Positions 34,373 to 46,599 of a stretch of DNA of 64,000 nt are shown here, piece by piece. Positions within the stretch are counted from its first letter, which is position 1; the number at the start of each line of letters is the position of its first letter. Position numbers and translations under genes: made by a program. This stretch comes from Brachionus rotundiformis (lineage: Eukaryota > Rotifera > Eurotatoria > Ploima > Brachionidae): NCBI GenBank assembly GCA_016802295.1, contig JAESIW010000115.1, positions 62,001 through 126,000 on the forward strand, read 5' to 3'. The notes below the pieces were generated by a model. The model was not told where the DNA came from. It worked only from the letters and a program-made list of their open reading frames with translations, and ran no database searches.

Positions 34373-35715
34373 ATGATTAAATTAATTACCTATATGATTT
34401 TTTATTCAATTGGTAACATTTATATTTGATATTCTTTTTTTTTAATTAAATTTATTATTAAGTTATTAAAATGGTTCAAAGTTATTTCAAATGTACAAAA
34501 GACGGGTTTTTTCCAGACAAAACTGACTGTTGGGTGTACCATATTTGTGATGGTGGGACTCATTCAGTGCGTGCCTGTGAGGAAGACTTATTTTTCAACC
34601 CGAAAACTGGTTTATGCGATTGGCCTATGAACGTTGAATGCAAGCAAATTAACACAAAATATGTTCCTAAAATAACATCTACAAAATTATTAAATACTCA
34701 AAAAAATCCTAATAATGTAATCACTTTGACAAATATGGGAATACCAGATCCGCAAACATCAGTTTCGATAATAGATAATCAATGCTCATCAGAAGATTAT
34801 GGCTATTTGCCTCATCCACAAGATTGCAAAAAGTACATTTATTGCCAAGAAGGCCAATCAAAAATATTCACTTGTCAAGGAGGACTTTTATGGAAGCAAT
34901 CAGAGGCTAATTGTGTTTGGCCTTTGGACTCAGACTGTCCTAGTCTAAAAAAACCAACGACAGTGTCCAATTATCCAAATGGACTGATCTCTGGCGGATA
35001 CAATAGCTTGATGCCAAATAGTGCACAATCAATTGCTGCACTAAAGGAACTGTATGGTTCTATTGAATGTCCGATCGATGTTACTGGATTTTTTCCAAAT
35101 CCATACGATTGTACAGCATATCACTTTTGCAATGGCGGCAAAGATCAGGTTATTTTGTGCGAGCCTGGCTTGTATTATAGACAAGATAAACAGGTTTGCG
35201 ACTGGCAACAAAATTCTAAATGTGTACCAAAATGTCCAGAAAATAAAGAAAAATATCGTTTTGCGGATCCAAAGAGCTGTTGCCGATATTATGAGTGCAT
35301 TAACGGAAGACTGGTTATTCAACTGTGCCAATATCCCTTACTTTTTGATCCGTATACAAAGCAGTGTTTAGATTACTCCAAAGTAAAATGTGGAATTCGA
35401 AAAGATTGTACCAGTCCATGCAATTATTTTGCCAATGAAGATCCAAGTTTGTGTGACATGGTTCCTAATTGTGTTAACAAGCCTCAAGGGATTTATTTAG
35501 ACCAAAATCGGCCTGGTTGCCAATACTTTTTTACTTGTCGTGATAATCGAGTTTTTAATCATTCGAGATGTCCAAGCAATCTTAGATTCAATCAATATGA
35601 AGGCCGCTGTATGCAGCCAAATATGGTGATGTGTTCAGCAGAAATAAATAAAAGCAATTATTTCAACTTGGTTGTAATTGTTTTCATATTTATAAATGGA
35701 TTCTTTTCTAGTTAG
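34373..35715 (+). CDS. Peritrophin-like protein with five chitin-binding type-2 domains
   Basis: Exon 34373-34412 encodes a short hydrophobic leader (MIKLITYMIFYSIG). A 50-bp intron separates it from exon 34463-35715; the total is 430 residues. Five ChtBD2 modules follow, each with the C-x-G-x-F/Y-x(3)-x-D-C-x-x-Y-x-x-C pattern: about residues 24-73, 122-176, 214-267, 270-320 and 350-400, plus a short extra cysteine cluster (CTSPCNYF). The protein ends in a hydrophobic stretch (YFNLVVIVFIFINGFFSS) with no basic tail, which suggests a GPI anchor or C-terminal membrane segment. Chitin binding in cuticle, lorica, jaw or gut lining is the family role. The exact ligand is unknown. Confidence 0.88.
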
Positions 35716-36439
35716 TTAGGTGTATAATGAAATGATTTGGTCGTAACAATAATTATTAGTTTTTTTTAAATTTTTTTAATTTGAAATATTTTTTTTCCTT
35801 CATTTTATTAGGTATAATTTTTTATTTATTTAAATTGAATTACTTTATTTAATAAAGGAATTTGATATTTGTCACTTAACTAAATATTAAACAAAAAAAA
35901 TAGAAACACTTTAGAATTTAAAAGAAGTAAATCAATACTTAAATCCCAGATATATAATATTTTACATTTTTTATCATATAATATCTAAATTATTTTCAAA
36001 TCTATATTAATTGTAATTGGAAATTTTCTAATATTCAAAAAAAAAAATGATAGTCTTAGTCAGAGTAAATTTTTCAAATAAAAAAATATTTAAAAAATAA
36101 ACTATACAAAATTGAATTGAGATATTTTTAAAATTTACAAGATTTGTTAAATAAATTTTAAAAAAAGATCTTCGCCATGTTAAAAGATTGGTTTATGAGG
36201 CAATGAGGAATTTAAAAAGGCCTTATTCTAACAATATTTTTTAAATGAATGACATTTAAAAATTTATCTTTTCTAACAAAAAGTAATTAAATTGAATTTA
36301 ATTTAATTATAAGTATATATTTAGCAAAGAATACATCGAAATTTTTTATTACGAAAATCCCTGGGAAAAATCTGACAATTAAAATATTGAAGTCGTCAAA
36401 CAATTTATAAGACAAATCTGAAATGCAGATAACTAATAA
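35716..36439. other. Intergenic, AT-rich
   Basis: No gene or repeat recognised. Confidence 0.5.
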
Positions 36440-37205
36440 CTTGAACTCTAACCAATTAACTCTATCCAATTCGTCTTTACAACTGCTGGTCATCGTGCAA
36501 ACTATCAATCCAAATACAAACTAAAATTACAAATAGACAACAAACCGATCCCTCTAGAGTCCTTTCCAATTTTTTAGGTATCCAATTCGATCCAAAATTG
36601 TGCTTCAAGAACCTATTCGAAAATATCAACACCAAGGTGTCGTCCAAGATCAATCTTATTCGCAGAATCAAAGGTCTTAGGCTAAAGAACTCAATGTCAA
36701 TTTGTAAAATCATTTTCAAAAACTTTATTCGTTCGCAATTCGACTATGCGTTCATCCCGTTATTATGCTCAACCCAAAGAATCACATCTGACATCCAAAA
36801 ACTTCAAAACAAAGTGCTCAAACACATCAAATTTTCCCCATTAAAAACCAAAATTGTTACCATCCACAAATCCCTCAACTTAGACTCATTAGAAACCAGA
36901 TCAAAAAAGCTTTTGTACAAATTCTTAACCAAAAGGGCAAATCATCAACAACTAATCCAAGATCTCGAGTCATATCAAGCCCAACTCACAGTAAACAACA
37001 CGAATGAAAAATTCAATTCACTATTTCAAATATTCAAATCTATTTTAGACGACGTTTAATTTCGTTTCTTTTTAAAACTAGTTTTTACTGTAATTTATTT
37101 TTATTTTATTTTTATTCGTTTTTTTACACTCGTTGGGCTAAAAAGAAGGACTTAGTTCCATTCTGTGCTGCCCGAGGCTCCCCTCAAATTATTTAAAATA
37201 AATAA
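36440..37205 (+). mobile_element. 5'-truncated LINE of a second family
   Basis: The conceptual translation gives QFVFTTAGHRANYQSKYKLK, then a frame change and FLGIQFDPKLCF, followed by an open stretch (36598-37059) with SSKINLIRRIKGLRL, IRSQFDYAFIPLL and IQKLQNKVLKHIKF. This is the region just after the catalytic domain of jockey-like LINE reverse transcriptases. A 3' UTR follows, ending in AAATAAATAAAATAA at about 37205. It differs in sequence from the LINE at 12.8-13.7 kb, so at least two LINE lineages have been active here. Confidence 0.8.
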
Positions 37206-38187
37206 AATAACCAATAATTGGATATATTATCAAATTAAAATTTAATCCAAATATTACCATCCAAATGTATATTTTATAGATATTTTTATCTATATTAACA
37301 CTCAGAAGCGTTTAACCTAATAAACTGTAAGGCTTTAACAGATTTGAGTTTTCTCAATTTAAATTTCAACTAGACTAGAAAGCTGGTCATATTGAACTTA
37401 TAACGAATTAAACAAATTAAACATTGATATTCACTAATACTTTAACTACAGGAAAAAAAAAACTAGTACTTAATTATTATATTATTTATTTAACTAACTA
37501 AATGTTAATTTTAAATAATTCAAATTATATGTTATCTCCATTATAAATTCAATACCAGAGGATGTAGTCAAAAATTTCTCACTAGGAGCCATTATCTTAA
37601 GACTAAATTTAAAATAAAACAAAAATAATAATTGAATTAAACGTCTTTACTTTTGACATTTTTTGAGCTATAATAAAAAATAAAAAATTCCATCTAATTA
37701 AGAAACAAATCTCAAAATCTAACAATATAAATTCGATCTAATTAAAATACTTGAAGATTTAAAGAAATTTTAAAACAGTCATTTGAGTTGTAAGTATAAA
37801 AAAACTATCTAAATAATATAAATAAAAATTAAGAAAAATGTAAAGCTAAAAATTAACTTACCTATTGAAATAATTTTAAAATGTGTTAATTAAGTCGAAA
37901 AACATCTAAGAATAAATAAAAGAAATACAGAAAATGGTAGCATTGTAATGGATATTTTATTTATGATGCATTAATCAAAATTTATTTAGATAAAAAATAA
38001 GATTTTATTTCTGGAAACCATACGAATAAGCGATTAAATTAAAATAGAATATTATAGGAAAACAAGATAAATTAAAAAATGAATGCTGTATAAGATTGAA
38101 AAATTTGGAAATACAAATTTAAGTAAATAGGAATAATCTGTTTCTCTTTCAGGTTATTTGGACCAATAACTTAAAGAAAAACAAAGT
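37206..38187. other. Unique flank left of the inverted repeat
   Basis: AT-rich with no gene. Similarity to the right-hand flank (after 56480) stops at 38188. Confidence 0.6.
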
Positions 38188-38268
38188 TAAGATTTTAAAA
38201 AGAAATCAGAATAGAAGAGTTAAAAAAAGTTTTTTTTTAAACGATTAGTAATTTAATACAGAATAAAA

Positions 38269-38293
38269 GCAATTAACTCATTTAGTTAATTGC
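38269..38293. promoter_or_regulatory. Perfect 10-bp palindrome upstream of myosin
   Basis: GCAATTAACT, five bases, then AGTTAATTGC. It lies about 100 bp before the TATA box and is conserved in the other arm. It could be a dimeric or homeodomain-type (TTAATTG) binding site, or just a hairpin. Confidence 0.3.
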
Positions 38294-38394
38294 TGAAATA
38301 TTGAGCTCCTTGGTGAATTGTATTCGAACGATTTCTATTCGCTTATACCAAAATTCATATTTTAGCACAAATATTCCTATTTCTGGCTTTAAGG

Positions 38395-38402
38395 TATAAA
38401 TA
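38395..38402 (+). promoter_or_regulatory. TATA box of the left myosin gene
   Basis: TATAAATA, 67 bp upstream of the ATG, in a short 5' region with no other ATG between. The same box occurs in the right arm at 56266-56273. Confidence 0.55.
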
Positions 38403-38468
38403 CGGTCTGAATAAAAAACTAAATTCGAACATCTTTTTGTGGTAAAAAAAAAGAAAGAAAATTTAATC

Positions 38469-41400
38469 ATGCACGCTAACTTGAACGACCCAGAGATTGT
38501 TGAATCTCTAAAGTATCTGCTTGTGCCACAAGCGGATAAAATCAAGGCCCAATCTCAGCCTTTTGATGGCAAAAAAAACTTTTGGGTTGCTGACAAGAAA
38601 GAAGGCTACTTGGCATGTGAGGTTCAAAGCGAAAAAGGAGATCAAGTTACTGTAAAAACTTCGAAAGGAGAAACAATTACGGTGAAAAAGGACGATCTCC
38701 AGCAAATGAATCCGCCAAAGTTTGAAAAATGCGAAGACATGGCTGACTTGACTTATTTGAACGATGCTTCTATTTTGCATAATTTAAGAACTCGTTACAT
38801 GAACTGGTTGATCTACACCTATTCTGGTCTCTTTTGTGTAGTCATTAATCCGTATAAACGTTTGCCTGTTTATACCATGAAAATGGTTGACTTTTATCGT
38901 GGCAAAAAGAAAAACGAGGTACCGCCACATTTGTATTCAATTGCTGACAATGCCTATGCAAGTATGTTGGTAGACCGTGAAAATCAATCTATGCTTATTA
39001 CGTAAGTTAAAAATTTGACATTTTATATGTTTTTTAAAAAAATTAAGCAAATAAATAATTGTTTGTTTTTGTTTAAACAAAAAGCGGTGAATCAGGAGCT
39101 GGTAAAACTGAAAATACAAAAAAAGTCATTCAATACTTCGCATTTGTTGCTTGTACTGGCTCAGCTGCCAAAAAAGACGAAGGCGTAAGTGAACATTACA
39201 CTTTTTAATATTGAATTAAATGCGACAACTTCTTAATTTTGAATTATATAACGTATAGAAAAAAGAAGCCAATCTTGAAGATCAAATTGTATCAGCTAAT
39301 CCAGTATTAGAAGCTTATGGTAATGCCAAGACAACTCGTAACAATAACTCTTCTCGTTTCGTAAGTTTGTTTTCACTTTTATTATTTAGCCAAAACAAAA
39401 AAACAAAAAAACTATTTTTAAAAATTGAATTGAAAAGGGTAAATTTATTCGTATTCATTTTGGTCCAACTGGTAAAATTGCTGGCGCTGACATTGAATCC
39501 TATTTGCTTGAAAAGTCAAGAGTTACTTTTCAACAGCCAGCCGAGAGAAACTATCACATCTTTTATCAACTTTTAGCACAAGAATATCCAAAGTATCAAA
39601 GTAAATAAATCTTAAATCAAAATGAATAATAGAAAAGAATAATTTTTTATCTTTTTTTTTTAAATAATAAAAAGAAGAGTTATTGGTCGAACCAGATGCA
39701 TCGAAATATTTCTTCATTGCTCAAGGTATGTTGACCATTGACAATGTTGATGATGCCGAAGAAATGAAAGCCACTGATGAGGCTTTTGATGTATTGAACT
39801 TTAGTGCTCAAGAAAAACTAGACTTGTTCAAGGCAACCGGTGCCATTATGCACTGGGGTAATTCCAAATGGAAGCAAAGACCAAGAGAGGAACAAGCCGA
39901 AACTGATGGAACCGAAGAATGTGAAAAAGTGGCTCATTTATTAGGCGTTGAGTCGGCTGATTTGGTTAAAGGCTTGTTAAAACCAAGAATCAAAGTTGGC
40001 AACGAATACGTCAACAAAGGTCAGAACAAAGATCAAGTTGTAAACTCAATTGGTGCTTTGTCAAAATCTATTTACTCACGTCTCTTTCAATGGCTAGTAG
40101 ACAGAGTTAATGAGACTTTAGATGTAAAAACAAAGAGACAATTTTTTATCGGTGTATTGGATATTGCTGGCTTTGAGATTTTCGATTTTAACGGCTTTGA
40201 ACAATTGTGTATCAATTATACAAATGAAAGATTGCAGCAATTTTTCAATCATCACATGTTTGTATTGGAACAAGAGGAATACAAAAAAGAAGGCATTCAA
40301 TGGGAAATGATCAATTTTGGCATGGACTTGCAAGCTTGCATTGATTTGATTGAAAAGCCCATGGGTATATTATCAATCCTTGAGGAAGAGTGTATTGTAC
40401 CAAAAGCTACTGACAAGACTTTTCAAGAAAAATTGTATTCTCAACACTTGGGTAAACATTCTAATTTTGGTAAACCAAAACCAGCCAAAGGCAAAGCCGA
40501 AGCTCATTTTGATTTGCATCATTATGCTGGTACTGTGTCTTACAATGTGAGTGGTTGGCTAGAAAAGAACAAAGATCCTATTAACACTACTGTAGCTACA
40601 TTGTTTAAAACAAGCAAGACTAATGCTGTTTTGGCAAAATTGTATAAAGACATGGGCCAAGAGGAAGAGAAAGGTAAAGCCAAAAAAGGTGGTAGCATGC
40701 AGTCTATATCAGCTGGACACAGAGAACAATTGAACAAATTGATGAACACTTTGAAACAAACTCATCCTCACTTTGTTCGTTGTATTATTCCAAATGAAGT
40801 TAAGACTGGTGGTATCTTGGATCCTCATTTGGTTATGCATCAATTGAAGTGTAACGGTGTATTGGAAGGTATTCGTATTTGTAGAAAAGGTTTTCCAAAC
40901 AGAATGATGTTTGCTGAATTCAAACAACGCTACAGTATTTTGGCACCAAATGCCGTTCCAAAAGGCTTTGTCGATGCAATTAAAGCTACTGGCTTGATTT
41001 TAAAAGATATTGCACTTGGCGAAGACTTGTACAGACTTGGTACAACTAAAGTGTTCTTTAGAGCTGGTGTTTTGGGTCAGTTGGAAGAGTTGAGAGATGC
41101 AGCAATATCCAAGATTGTTTGCATGTTACAAGCTCATATTAGAATGTTCATAATGAAAAAACAATACAAGGTTATGTTGGATCAGCGTTTGGCTCTTTCT
41201 GTATTGCAACGAAACATCAAAGCTTATCTTTCATTGAGAAATTGGTCTTGGTGGAAATTGTACACTAAAGTCAAGCCATTGCTATCTGTAGCAAGACAAG
41301 AAGACGAAATGAAAGCTAAAGAAGAAGAATTGGTTCAGCTTAAGGAGAACTTTGAAAAGGAGGAAAAACTGAGAAAAGAATTGGAAGAAACAAACCTAAA

Positions 41401-44400
41401 GCTATTAAAAGAGAAGAACGATTTGTATACTCAATTGCAGTCAGAGAGAGACAATAGCGGTAATGCTGAAGATAGAATACAAAAATTGGTTTTGCAAAAA
41501 TCCGATTTGGAAACTCAAGTCAAAGAAATGGAAGAAAAACTGTCCGAACAAGAATCAAGTGCAAGCGATTTGAGCTCAAAAAAGAAAAAATTGGAACAAG
41601 ACATAAATGATTTGAAAAGAGATGTTGACGAATTCAAGACAAAATTGAGCAAATCTGATTCGGACAATAAGTCGAAAGATAATCAAATTCACAAACTTCA
41701 AGATGAAATGGCTCGTCAAGACGAAACTATTGCCAAATTGGGTAGAGAAAAAAAACGCCTTGAAGAAACAAACGCCAAAACACTTGAACAAGTACAACAA
41801 GAAGAAGACAAAGTTAATCATTTGAATAAAGTAAAGAGTAAACTGGAGCAAACATTGGACGAAACTGAGGACAACTTGGAAAGAGAGAAAAAAGCACGAG
41901 CCGATCTGGACAAGGCAAAGAGAAAATTAGAATCAGACTTGAAAAATGCTCAATCTCAAATAGAAGAAATCGAACGACTTAAAAAAGATCTAGAGGATAC
42001 ACTGAGAAGAAAAGATGGTGAAATAAATCAATTGAATTCAAAAGTCGATGAAGAACATGGACAAGGAACTAGCATGCAAAAGAAGATAAAAGAATTGCAA
42101 AAGAGATTGGAAGAAGCTGAAGAAGAAATTGAAGCTGAACGTCAATCGAAAACCAAGGCCGAAAAACAAAGAGCTGATTTGTCTCGCGAATTAGAAGAGT
42201 TAAATGAGCGCTTAGAAGAAGCTGGAGGAGCAACCACTGCCCAAATAGATTTGAATAAGAAACGAGAGGCTGAGCTATTAAAACTCAGACGTGATCTCGA
42301 AGAGGCTAACTTACAACATGAAGCAACCACAGCTCAATTGAGAAAGAAACACCAAGATGCCGTAAATGAAATGGGCGAACAAATCGATCAACTTCAAAAG
42401 GCTAAAAATAAGTTAGAATTTTCTTTTTTCATTTAAATTTTATATACTTAATAAAAAATAAAACTAAAATTCATAGACTTGAAAAAGAGAAACAACTAAT
42501 TAAAACTGAGGTCGATGAAGCTAAAGTACAAACTGAACAAGCAAATAAGGCAAAAGTAATAGAAATTATTTGATTATAAATCAAAAAAATATAAAACTTA
42601 TACTTTTGCTTTTCCAAGGCTAATGTTGAAAAGCTTGTTAAACAACTTGAATTACAATTACAGGAACTTGGTTCAAAGATTGATGATTCTTCTCGAACAA
42701 TAAATGAATTGAATTCTCAGAAAGGACGTATTCAATCAGAGAATTCAAATTTAATTCAGCAAATAGAAGACTTAGAAAGTCAAATTAGTGGATTTGGAAA
42801 AACCAAACAGCAACTTCAATCACAGATTGAAGAGACCAAACGAAATGCTGAAGAAGAATCGCGAGCAAAAGCATCTTTAACTCAGCAATTGCGCAATTTG
42901 AACACTGATTTGGAACAAGCAAAAGAACAATGTGAAGAGGAACGCGAGGCTAAAGCCGAATTACAAAAACAATTGGCCAAATTGAATGCTGACTTGCAAC
43001 AATGGCGATCCAAATATGAAACTGAAGGTCTAGCCAGAGCTGAGGAATTAGAAGAGGCAAAGAGAAAACTTGCTGCAAAATTAACTGAAGCCGAAGAGCA
43101 AGTAGAGCAAGCTCTTGCAAAATGCAATAGTTTGGAAAAGACCAAACAAAAATTGCAAAGTGAAGTCGAAGATTTAATGGTAGATGTTGAGCGTGCTAAT
43201 TCAAATGCTTCGGCTATGGAAAAGAAACAAAAACAATTTGATAAGTTGATTGGTGAATGGAAACAAAAATGTGAAGACATCACTCAAGAACTTGAAGCTT
43301 CACAGAAAGAAGCTCGCCAATATTCGACCGAATTGTTTAAAATTAAGACTCAATTCGATCAGGGAATAGAAAATATTGAATCATTAAAACGTGAGAACAA
43401 GAACTTGGCCGATGAAGTCAAGGATTTGATGTCTCAATTATCTGATGGTGGCAAATCAGTTCATGAATTGGAAAAATCACGAAAAAGAATAGAAGCTGAA
43501 AAAGATGAATTGCAGTCTGCTTTAGAAGAACTTGAGTCATCTCTTGAGCAAGAAGAAGCCAAAGTCTTACGAGCTCAATTAGAATTGAGTCAAGTAAGAC
43601 AGGAAATTGATCGTCGATTACATGAAAAAGAAGAAGAGTTTGAAAATACTCGACGAAATCATCAGAGAGCATTAGAATCGATGCAAGCAAGTCTTGAGGC
43701 GGAAACTAAAGGAAAAATTGAAGCAATTAGACAGAAAAAGAAGCTAGAAACAGACATTAATGAATTAGAAATTTCATTAGATCATTCAAATCGAGCCAAT
43801 GCAGACCTGCAAAAAACAAACAAGAAATTGCAGCAAACAATAAACGAAATGCAAACACAGATCGATGAAGAAGTGAGAAGACGTGAAGAAGCTAGAGAAA
43901 GTACAGCACAAGCTGAAAGACGAGTTATTCTTTTAGAAGGCGAATTAGAAGAAATAAGAACAGCACTTGAACAAGCCGAGAAAGCTCGTAAAGCTGCAGA
44001 AAATGATTTGCATGATGCAGCTGATAGAATTAGTGAATTAGATGCTTCAAAATCTAGCTTAGGAGCATTGAAGCGAAAATTAGAAAGCGATTTGGCTTCG
44101 TTGCAATCTGACTTAGATGAGGCAATAATTGAACTAAAGAATTCAGAAGATAAAGTCAAAGCCACAACTGCAGATTCATCTCGATTGGCTGAAGAATTGA
44201 GAATTCAGCAAGAACATGTTTCCAATGTTGAAAAATTAAGAAAAGGATTGGAATTGCAAGTCAGAGATTTGCAATCAAGACTTGACCAGGCTGAATCAAA
44301 TGCTTTGAAAGGTGGAAAGAGAATAATTCAAAAACTAGAACAAAGAGTAAAATTTTATTTCGATTTATTGAAGTAAACTTCAATTTTTTTTTTAAAAAGA

Positions 44401-44877
44401 TACATGAATTAGAAGAGGAATTAGATGGTGAACAACGTCGTCACCAAGAAACTCTTAAAGAGGTTAAAAAGAACGACAGAAGATTGAAAGATTTAGCTAA
44501 TCAAGCCGAAGAAGATAGAGCAAATCAATCAAGACTACAAGATTTAATTGATAAACTTCAAAATAAATTAAAAGTATATAAACGTCAAATTGAAGAAGCA
44601 GAAGAATTGGCAGCTGTCAATTTGGCCAAATTTAGAAAAGTTCAACATGATTTAGAAGATGCAGAAGATAGAGCCGGACAAGCCGAGAATTTGTTAAATA
44701 AACAAAGGGCTAAAAACCGAAATTCAGTATCACAAGCTAGAGCAAACTCGCCACAAGTAAGAATGTGAAAATATTTTTAAAATGTGTAAAAAATAACAAT
44801 TTTTTTTCAATTTCTAGAGAGATAATACAAGAGCTGGAAGTTCTGCCCCACAAAGAGCTCAATCTGTTAGAAAATAA
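38469..44877 (+). CDS. MHC: Muscle myosin heavy chain, left copy
   Basis: Nine exons: 38469-39001, 39085-39184, 39259-39360, 39438-39600, 39675-42411, 42477-42555, 42619-44346, 44400-44756 and 44818-44877. They give 1952 residues, the normal length of a conventional myosin II heavy chain. The N-terminal SH3-like domain is followed by P-loop GESGAGKT at 179-186, NNNSSRF (switch I), DIAGFEIF (switch II), the actin-binding region with HPHFVRCIIPNE, and LEGIRICRKGFPNR. The rod is a continuous coiled coil from about residue 840 to a short polar tail ending SVRK. The start was chosen at MHANLND; nothing upstream supports an earlier ATG. There are no tandem alternative exons of the Drosophila Mhc kind. 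It makes thick filaments of muscle. Confidence 0.96.
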
Positions 44878-45054
44878 ATCAATAAGTTATTAAATAATAG
44901 ATTTAGATTTTATTTTTTTTATTTTAAACCATTTTTTTCCCTTAGAAATTAAATAAATAATTAAAAAATTTAATTTTCTTTTATATATTTTCAAAATACT
45001 TGAAAATTAAAATTAATAATAGAAAATATACAAAACTATAAACTTTATCAATCT

Positions 45055-45570
45055 CGGAGTTTAGCTAATCTAGGTTACCAAGTTTTCTTGCTCGTGTTAG
45101 AGCCAATTAATCGTGATGACAAACCATTGCATCAAATTGCAAAAGAGTTGAAATTATAGGAAAATTGAATATAGGAATATAATATGGAAAAAAAACTCGG
45201 ACGATTTCAAATCTTATCAAATCAGAAATTTCATTGAATTGGCTAAAACCAGCCAGGAAAAACTAACGAGTTTTTCGATGATTGTCGAAGGCTATAGGAT
45301 TAATGTGCGTCTTGATAAAAACAAGACAAGTGTTAGATGTGGATTTAAATTTAGAAAAGTTTTTCATTTTGTTCAACCCGGACAAATAACTTAACTTTGA
45401 AACAATGAACAGAGCTATTAATGACAAAGTTGAGTTTAAGAGGCGTTTTTTAATATACAATTTGGATAAGTTAGAATTTTCAAATCTCTTTGGCAAACTG
45501 AGAACCACATGGCTGAAAGAATATCGTATGCCTGAAAATCTGCAAGGACTAGAATATGAAGATCTAGTAT
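45055..45570 (+). other. Degenerate coding remnant after myosin, left arm
   Basis: Stop-broken but protein-like stretches: LANLGYQVFLLVLEPINRDD, then DDFKSYQIRNFIELAKTSQE, SMIVEGYRINVRLDKNKTS with FRKVFHFVQPGQ, and RFLIYNLDKLEFSNLFGKL. The fragments follow one another in the same direction with frame changes, so they look like one decayed gene or transposon protein. I do not recognise it. An identical copy is in the right arm. Confidence 0.4.
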
Positions 45571-45920
45571 TGGATAAAAATTTATTTTTATTTTATAATT
45601 TTAAAATAAATAAAGAAATTATTAAACTAGTAGTAGTAAATAATACAGCGACCCTATTGGGTTAAGCTTCTTCGAAGCTATGGCAGTAAATTAGACTGTT
45701 TCTTGAGCCATTTGTCCAGGTTAATTTTGAAATTAATGATTGATTCGGAATTGACGATGTATTGAGGTAGACTATTCCAGACATTAACTACTCGATTTGT
45801 TAAAAAATGATATCGTTGCATGCAACTTTTCACATCTTCTCTAACTATACATTTGTCATGTCTTCTTAAGCTACGTTTGGTTTCGAGAAAAATTAATACC
45901 ATATTCAAAATTGATAATTT
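45571..45920 (-). mobile_element. LINE 3' fragment in the left arm
   Basis: Mirror image of 48758-49107. The minus strand encodes LETKRSLRRHDKCIVRE and FLTNRVVNVWNSLPQYIVNS, the conserved C-terminal tail of CR1/jockey-like LINE ORF2, then a 3' UTR with ATAAAATAAAAATAAA. The fragment stops at the inner boundary of the inverted repeat. Confidence 0.88.
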
Positions 45921-46019
45921 ATAATGATGTACTGCAATTAAAATTTTTTTGACGGACCTGGTATTACTGGGAAAATATTTCAGAATAACGTAATACTTCG
46001 AAAAAAATGTCAGACAATT

Positions 46020-46270
46020 CTTTATAAAATTATTTTTGCTGATATTTGATTTATTAAGACAACGAAATTATACAGTTATATCAACCGCATTTACAGGAAT
46101 AGCTGCTACATTGTTAGTTAGTGGTGAAGAAACAATGCATTCACGATTTAAAACTCCTATTCCAACAACGCTGCAATCAGTAAGCAACATTAAAATTCTC
46201 AGCAAGCTCAAGAATTAGAGAATGTAAAATGTTTATTGTCGACGAAGTCTTGCAGATTTTATACAGGTCC
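46020..46270 (+). mobile_element. Helitron Pif1-like helicase fragment
   Basis: The translation reads LLRQRNYTVISTAFTGIAAT then LLVSGEETMHSRFKTPIP, and after a frame change RECKMFIVDEV. This follows the order of Pif1-type Helitron helicases: motif Ia (TAxTGIAA), T-x-HSxFKxPI, and the DE(A) box. The nucleotide-binding GKT loop is lost. It lies in the spacer of the inverted repeat and is found once. Confidence 0.75.
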
Positions 46271-46599
46271 TAGCGGATTCGCACTTTTTTTAGTTTTTTT
46301 TCTCCTGTTGAGATTTAAATTAGTGACAAATTTTTTGATTTTACAGATTTCAATAATTTATTTAAGAAATTGTCTGTAAAATATTAGGATATTTTTAAGA
46401 ATAGAAGATATAAATACAGTTTATTTAAATAAAAATTATTTATTAAAACTTGCTTGTTAACTATTGAAATTGATAATTAAAATTAAATAAAAATAATTAT
46501 TTTTTGTAACATTTATTAAAATTTAACAAGTTTTTTAAGTTTACATTAAAAATAATAAAACAAAATAAAATAATTCTAATCGTGTTGAAATACAAATTA

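Larger units (their letters stand above)
38188..45920 (+). repeat. Left arm of a large inverted repeat (7.73 kb)
   Basis: Mirror partner of 48758-56480. Coordinates pair as x + y = 94678 from the inner edge out to intron 1, and 94668 beyond it, because intron 1 is 10 bp longer in this arm. Outer edge: TTAAGATTTT here against GTAAGATTTT in the other arm. Inner edge: identity ends after TTGATAATTT at 45920. The arm holds the complete myosin gene with its upstream region, a degenerate coding remnant and a 3' LINE fragment. Confidence 0.93.

Noticed and set aside
42882..44165. Long antisense frames opposite the myosin rod (and their mirror copies)
   Set aside because: They are rich in S, F and L because they are the complement of a Glu/Lys/Leu coiled coil; no start context or splice support.
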